From: Evansella caseinilytica
Lineage (GTDB): Bacteria; Bacillota; Bacilli; Bacillales; Salisediminibacteriaceae
Assembly (NCBI RefSeq): GCF_900107275.1
Contig: NZ_FNPI01000003.1
Coordinates: 186,001 to 250,000, forward strand
Direction: 5' to 3'
DNA: 64,000 nucleotides
The notes under the pieces are model-generated. The model did no database searches. It worked only from the letters and a program-made list of their open reading frames with translations, and had not been told where the DNA came from. The stretch's first letter is position 1. Each line of letters opens with the position of its first letter. The position numbers were made by a program, and so were the translations under genes. Positions 58,976-64,000 of this stretch are shown piece by piece.

Positions 58976-60438
58976 GTTCTGCACTCCTTCACCGCTTCTT
59001 TGGCAACAAGCCGGTCATCGAAATGGTGATTGACTCCGCCGATTGTTTGATACGTTTCATGTCCTTTTCCGGCAATCAAGACAACTTCATCTGTTTCTGC
59101 ATGGCGGATGGCCTCATAAATCGCTTCCTTGCGGTCAACAATCACTTTATAGTCCGAGCCGGACATCCCCTGTTCCATATCCTGAAGGATCGCCAGCGGA
59201 TCCTCCGACCGCGGATTATCCGAAGTTAAATAAACGTAATCAGCAAGCTTCCCAGCAATGGAAGCCATAACCGGCCGCTTTGTTTTATCACGGTCGCCGC
59301 CGCAGCCGACCACGACAGATATCCGCCCTTTGGCAAACTCGCGAATCGTTCTAAGGACGTTTTCCAGGCTGTCCGGCGTATGGGCGTAATCCACGATAAC
59401 GTGAAAGGGCTGGTTGACTTCCACCCGCTCAAAACGACCCGAGACGCCGGATGTCGCCGATAAACTCGCAGCGATAGCCTGAAGAGATACGCCTGATAAA
59501 TACGCCGCTGACGACGCCGCAAGCGCATTATAAACGGAAAACATCCCCGTCATCGGCATCGTTACCCGCACGTGTTCCTCGCCAAGCGTCATCGTGAAAG
59601 CGGCGCCTCGTTCATCAATTTGTACATCGCTGGCCATCATATCTGCCTCGCGATGAATGCCGTACGTAAGTATCGGCGCCGCCGTCATCGTTTCCAGCTG
59701 TAGATGTACATTATCATCCACATTCAGCACGGCAAACGGCTGGTTGGCTGGATGATAGCCGTTTCCAAGTTGGGCGAACAACAGCCCTTTTGCCTGCGCG
59801 TAATTTTCCATCGTCCCGTGAAAATCCAGATGGTCCTGCGACAAGTTGGTAAACACTGCGATATCAAACTGCGTACCGTGAACGCGCCCTTGAACAAGCG
59901 CGTGAGAAGAAACTTCCATCGCCACTGTCTCCACGCCTTCCGTCACCATTTTGGAAAAATGCTGTTGCAGCACAAGGGATTCCGGGGTTGTATTTTTAAC
60001 CGGGATCTCTTTATCGAGATATTTTGTGTACATCGTTCCAATAATACCTGTTTTCCTGCCGCTGTCACGTAGGATTTTATCAATCAAATGCGTTGTCGTT
60101 GTCTTTCCGTTTGTTCCGGTGACACCGATTAATTTTAGCTTCGCTGTCGGGAAGTCATAAAAAAAGGAGGACATGACAGCCATTGCCCGTTTGGAGCTTC
60201 TCACGATCACGACCGGGACGGAAACATCAAGCTCTTTTTCGGCAACAAGAGCAACCGCTCCGTTCGCGACAGCTTTTTCAGCGAAATCATGTCCGTCCAC
60301 AGTATATCCTTTGATACAGAAAAACAGGCTCCCTGCCGCCACTTCCCGGTGATCCATATGCAGTGAGTGAATGAATGGATCGGCGTCGTTCTGTATTGTA
60401 AATGATGGTAAATGATTTGTCAGCTTGCTCAAATGCAT
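58972..60438 (-). CDS. murE: UDP-MurNAc-tripeptide synthetase MurE (meso-DAP type)
   Basis: Adds meso-diaminopimelate to UDP-MurNAc-dipeptide. The 488 residues contain GVTGTNGKTTTTHLID for ATP, the carbamylated-lysine region, and TSDNPRSEDP, whose DNPR marks specificity for meso-DAP. The frame extends to 60495 but AGAGGGG before the ATG at 60438 decides. It overlaps the MurF-like gene by 4 bp. Confidence 0.97.
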   Translation of the reverse strand: MHLSKLTNHLPSFTIQNDADPFIHSLHMDHREVAAGSLFFCIKGYTVDGHDFAEKAVANGAVALVAEKELDVSVPVVIVRSSKRAMAVMSSFFYDFPTAKLKLIGVTGTNGKTTTTHLIDKILRDSGRKTGIIGTMYTKYLDKEIPVKNTTPESLVLQQHFSKMVTEGVETVAMEVSSHALVQGRVHGTQFDIAVFTNLSQDHLDFHGTMENYAQAKGLLFAQLGNGYHPANQPFAVLNVDDNVHLQLETMTAAPILTYGIHREADMMASDVQIDERGAAFTMTLGEEHVRVTMPMTGMFSVYNALAASSAAYLSGVSLQAIAASLSATSGVSGRFERVEVNQPFHVIVDYAHTPDSLENVLRTIREFAKGRISVVVGCGGDRDKTKRPVMASIAGKLADYVYLTSDNPRSEDPLAILQDMEQGMSGSDYKVIVDRKEAIYEAIRHAETDEVVLIAGKGHETYQTIGGVNHHFDDRLVAKEAVKECRT

Positions 60439-60533
60439 CTTCAATACCCCTCTTTTCATTGCCCGGCAGTTTCTTGCAGCCAGGCGGTCAGCCACGTTAA
60501 TTGTTTTATTCCATAAGTTCCATTTTACTGTTC

Positions 60534-62462
60534 CTATTCCGGTTTGTCATCCAAATATATTCGAATGGTTGAACCTGCTTTTACCCGAACTCCAGGTTCC
60601 GGTGACTGAACGACAACTTCTTTGCCGTCCCCTGAGACTTCCAGCTTCAAATCATAATATGCCTGATTGATTTCTTTCATCGTCAAACCGATTAAATCCG
60701 GGGTTTCCACCAGCGGTTCATCCGGCCATACCAGTTCTTTTTCAATTTGATCTTCCCGCTTTTCCACCCCGAGAGCACGGAGTCCGTCCTCCATGATGTT
60801 TCCAACAATCGGCGCCGCAACGACACCGCCAAATTGCATGACTTCCTTCGGATTGTCGACTGCAACATATACAACGAGCTGCGGGTTATCTGCCGGAGCG
60901 AAGCCGATGAAAGAAACGATATGATTGTTTTCCAGATAACGTCCGTCCTTCGCTTTCTGCGCCGTCCCGGTTTTTCCGCCGATGCGGTAACCATCGACAT
61001 AGGCGCCTCTTCCGGAGCCTTTGGCAACAACATGCTCAAGGGCACGGCGTATCTCTGCGGAAGTTTCTTCAGATATGACGTTTTGCTTCAGCGTCGGCGT
61101 CGTCCGGGAAATAACTTCCCCCGTCTCCGGATCAAGCCATTCCAACGCCAGATACGGCTGGTACAGCTTCCCGCCGTTTATCGCTGCGGATACCGCCGCC
61201 ACCTGCTGGATCGGGGTTACCGATACCCCCTGTCCAAAGGAAGTTGTCGCTAATTCCAGCGGTCCAACCGCATCAAGATCAAATAAAATGCCGGTTCCTT
61301 CCCCTTGAAGATCAATACCTGTTTTACTTCCAAAGCCGAAGTGGTCGATATAGCTGAAGAGCGTTTCCTTTCCCAACTTTTCACCAAGTGCCACAAAACC
61401 CGGGTTACAAGAGTTTTGTACGACTTCCAAATAGGTTTGCGATCCGTGTCCGCCTTTTTTCCAACATCGGACTTTTCGCCCCGCCACCTCGATGTAGCCG
61501 GGATCATGGAAGGTATCATGATCAAGGTCGACGATTCCTTCCTCCAAAGCTGCAGCCAGCGTTATTATTTTGAACGTTGACCCTGGTTCATACTGGCTCC
61601 AGATCGGCTTATTCTGATTATAGATTTCCGGAGGTACTTCCCTGAACCGCTCCGGATCAAAATCTGGTCTGGATGACATGCCAAGGATTTCCCCCGTATT
61701 CGGATCCATGGCAATCGCGATCATGCCGTCCGGGTTGTACGTCGCTTCCGCAATGTCCAACTCCCGCTCTATTATCGTCTGGATTCTTGTATCCACAGTT
61801 AATTTTAAGTGTTGGCCATTTACCGGTGCCGTATACTCATCGGCGATATTCGGCATCCGGGTACCTTTTGCTGTCGAGTAAAAGGAAACATAGCCTTTTT
61901 CTCCGGAAAGTTGATCATCATAAAATGCTTCCAGTCCGGTCAACCCTTGATTATCGATTCCCGCAAATCCGAGTACGTGAGACAAGTACTGTCCGAAAGG
62001 GTAATGGCGTTTATTGTCCTCCGCTATATAGACGCCGTCCAAATTTAAATCCCTTACTTGCGCAGCCAGTTCATTGCTCATTTTTCTGCCCTCAGGATTG
62101 ATTCGCACGCTACTTTCATTTTTTGTTACTAAATCGTATGCTTTTTTTCCATCCATTCCTAAGACATCAGCAAGCTTTGCGGCTGTTTCTGCCGGGTCGG
62201 AAATTTGCCTCGGCACGACAAGCACCGACGGAGCACTGATATTGGTCGCAAGCGGCACCCCGTTGCGGTCAAGAATTTCCCCGCGCTTCGCTTCAAACGG
62301 AATGTTCCTGCTCCAGGAGTCCTCCGCTTTCGATGTAATTTCATTCCCCATGACCAACTGGACAAATCCCAGGCGGACAATCATCACCAGAAAGACGACC
62401 AGCCCAGCGCTTAACGCAAAAATAAGTCTTTTTCTCACCGTTACGTTAGATACCCGTTTCAT
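60534..62462 (-). CDS. spoVD: Sporulation penicillin-binding protein SpoVD
   Basis: Class B transpeptidase for cortex peptidoglycan, working with SpoVE. The 642 residues have an N-terminal membrane anchor (about 11-37), a dimerisation domain, and a transpeptidase domain with GSTFK (Ser 295), SCN, and GGKTGTAQKA. One C-terminal PASTA domain (ETPDLIGLTMKEINQ onward) distinguishes SpoVD from PBP2B, which has two. GGGAGG precedes the ATG. Confidence 0.95.
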   Translation of the reverse strand: MKRVSNVTVRKRLIFALSAGLVVFLVMIVRLGFVQLVMGNEITSKAEDSWSRNIPFEAKRGEILDRNGVPLATNISAPSVLVVPRQISDPAETAAKLADVLGMDGKKAYDLVTKNESSVRINPEGRKMSNELAAQVRDLNLDGVYIAEDNKRHYPFGQYLSHVLGFAGIDNQGLTGLEAFYDDQLSGEKGYVSFYSTAKGTRMPNIADEYTAPVNGQHLKLTVDTRIQTIIERELDIAEATYNPDGMIAIAMDPNTGEILGMSSRPDFDPERFREVPPEIYNQNKPIWSQYEPGSTFKIITLAAALEEGIVDLDHDTFHDPGYIEVAGRKVRCWKKGGHGSQTYLEVVQNSCNPGFVALGEKLGKETLFSYIDHFGFGSKTGIDLQGEGTGILFDLDAVGPLELATTSFGQGVSVTPIQQVAAVSAAINGGKLYQPYLALEWLDPETGEVISRTTPTLKQNVISEETSAEIRRALEHVVAKGSGRGAYVDGYRIGGKTGTAQKAKDGRYLENNHIVSFIGFAPADNPQLVVYVAVDNPKEVMQFGGVVAAPIVGNIMEDGLRALGVEKREDQIEKELVWPDEPLVETPDLIGLTMKEINQAYYDLKLEVSGDGKEVVVQSPEPGVRVKAGSTIRIYLDDKPE

Positions 62463-62542
62463 CCTGAACCTCCCGTGATTACACTATGGCTTGGTTCAGT
62501 CATATGAAAACGGCGGACAAGTTAGAACCTGTCCGCTTTAAA

Positions 62543-64000
62543 TTAATCCATCAGGATATCTTCATCATTCTCTGCAGCTGCCGATTTTTTTCCGGCATCA
62601 GTTCCCGCCGTGTCCGTATTTAAGGTCACGCTTATTTTTGTATCTTCGTCAATGACCGATCCCGGCTCTGGCGACTGGCTTTGAACAAAGCCGCTTCCTT
62701 GAATATTAATATCCAATTGCAGCATTTCTTTTAACGCATAAACCTGCCTGAGCGACCAGGATGACAAATCAGGCAAGTGAAACTTCTCTCCGTCCGTTTT
62801 CAAGAGAATCCGCTCACCATTGATTGCTTTCGTATTCCCTTGCGGATATTGCTCCTTGATTTGAGAACCGTCTCCAAGAACGATAACTTGATAGCCCTCG
62901 TCCTTTAACACTTCAACAGCGTCATCCGTTTTTTGGCCGACAACCTCGCCGACGACCTTTTCTTCTTTATCGGCTATACCGGTTGTTTCGGAAGGAGAAA
63001 TATTCAAGTATTGTAGACTTTGCTGCATGACCGCTTTGAATATCATTGAAACCGGTGTTGAACCGGCTTCCTCTTCCTCTAATTGCGGCCGGTCCACCGC
63101 CACGTAAACAATGACTTCCGGATCTTCAGCTGGCGCCATCCCCAAGAAAGAAAAAATCGAGTTGCCATGTCCCTCCAAGTATCCACCTTCCGGATTGGGT
63201 ATTTGGGCGGTCCCCGTCTTTCCGGCAACATGGTAGCCTTCGATGGCATACGGCCTTCCGGTACCCACCTCCGACGTGACAACCGTTTCTAATAACTCGA
63301 GAACTTCTTCTGCCGTCTCTTCGGAAATCGGTTCTCCTGCCACTTCAGGGTTGTTTTCTATGATGGTTTCCCCGGTATCCGCAGACACAATGCGATCGAC
63401 GATATAAGGCTTCATCATTTTTCCGCCGTTGGCGATCGCCGTTGCCGCTTGTACTTGCTGAATCGGGGTCACCGCCGTTCCTTGACCGAAGGCCGTTGTC
63501 GCCAATTCACTTTTCGACCCTCTGACGATGGAACTGTTCGCTTCATTCGGCAGATCAATGCCGCTAGGCTCACCGAAGCCGAACGCATGAAGGTAATTGT
63601 AGAATCGCTCTTCACCTAATTTTTCCAACGCAAGGATTGTAAAGGCTACATTGGAAGATCGCTGCAAGCCTTCCTCAAAGGTAATTCTTCCCCAACCGCC
63701 GCGAAAATGATCCCGGATCGGCCATTCGTCAACAATATATTCTCCAGATTGATAATCATCGTTTCCGTTAAACACACCTTCCTCAATCGCCGCCGCGAGG
63801 GTAAATATTTTCATTGTGGAACCTGGCTCAAAGCGAGAGGAAATCGTAAAATTCGTATAGTTTGAAATGCTTTCATACTGGTTCGGATTAAAGGTTGGAC
63901 GATTGGACATTCCGAGAATTTCACCCGTTTTGGCATTCGCCACAATCGCCATGATCCTCTCAGGCTGAAACTCTTCTTCCACTTGATTCATTGTTTGCTC
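62543..64000 (-). CDS. pbpB: Penicillin-binding protein 2B (N-terminus beyond window)
   Basis: Septal transpeptidase required for vegetative division. The last 486 codons are present; the gene runs off the right edge (B. subtilis PBP2B is about 716 residues). Visible are GSTMK with the active-site Ser, SSN in QRSSNVAFTIL, and VAGKTGTAQIP, followed by two PASTA domains and a Ser/Glu/Asp-rich tail. Position upstream of spoVD is conserved. Confidence 0.95.
   Translation of the reverse strand, partial: EQTMNQVEEEFQPERIMAIVANAKTGEILGMSNRPTFNPNQYESISNYTNFTISSRFEPGSTMKIFTLAAAIEEGVFNGNDDYQSGEYIVDEWPIRDHFRGGWGRITFEEGLQRSSNVAFTILALEKLGEERFYNYLHAFGFGEPSGIDLPNEANSSIVRGSKSELATTAFGQGTAVTPIQQVQAATAIANGGKMMKPYIVDRIVSADTGETIIENNPEVAGEPISEETAEEVLELLETVVTSEVGTGRPYAIEGYHVAGKTGTAQIPNPEGGYLEGHGNSIFSFLGMAPAEDPEVIVYVAVDRPQLEEEEAGSTPVSMIFKAVMQQSLQYLNISPSETTGIADKEEKVVGEVVGQKTDDAVEVLKDEGYQVIVLGDGSQIKEQYPQGNTKAINGERILLKTDGEKFHLPDLSSWSLRQVYALKEMLQLDINIQGSGFVQSQSPEPGSVIDEDTKISVTLNTDTAGTDAGKKSAAAENDEDILMD

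Overview
The window reads as chromosomal core DNA of an endospore-forming member of the Bacillaceae. Gene order follows the Bacillus subtilis segment from the division/cell-wall (dcw) cluster through sigE/sigG, the divIVA and ileS region, the pyrimidine operon and gmk-priA to the prkC-rsgA-thiN region. Sporulation genes (spoVD, spoVE, spoIIGA, sigE, sigG) and a MurE with the DNPR motif of meso-diaminopimelate enzymes support this. Almost every gene lies on the minus strand; only rqcH is on the plus strand. No tRNA, rRNA, CRISPR array, phage or complete transposon was seen.

Layout from the right edge, in the direction of transcription: pbpB (cut by the window end), spoVD, murE, a truncated MurF-like gene, mraY, murD, spoVE, murB, divIB, ylxW, ylxX, sbp, ftsA, ftsZ, spoIIGA, sigE, sigG, ylmC, ylmE, sepF, ylmG, ylmH, divIVA; then T-box-controlled ileS, a DUF421 membrane protein, lspA and rluD-type ylyB; then the complete pyr operon (pyrR-pyrP-pyrB-pyrC-carA-carB-pyrK-pyrD-pyrF-pyrE) with three PyrR-type attenuators; a BmrCD-like heterodimeric ABC exporter; rqcH (plus strand); yloC, remA, gmk, rpoZ, coaBC, priA, fmt, rsmB, rlmN, prpC, prkC, rsgA, rpe; and finally thiT-thiN behind a TPP riboswitch.

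The unusual part is between the genes. At least eight copies of an AT-rich palindrome with stem GTTCAAAAAGAT/ATCTTTTTGAAC lie in intergenic or leader positions. Three larger mosaic elements (145 to 390 bp) are built from this palindrome plus interchangeable modules, some themselves palindromic. Two of them sit inside transcribed regulatory leaders (pyr and ileS). Two other repeat types occur between gmk and remA and between ylmC and ylmE.

Several genes expected from B. subtilis synteny are absent where such repeats or large palindromes now lie: def between priA and fmt, ylmD between ylmC and ylmE, and murG between spoVE and murB. The dcw murF copy has lost its ATP-binding loop and C-terminal domain, and its last codons are supplied by the palindrome. 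This MurF-like pseudoenzyme and the modular palindromic repeats are the best candidates for something undescribed.
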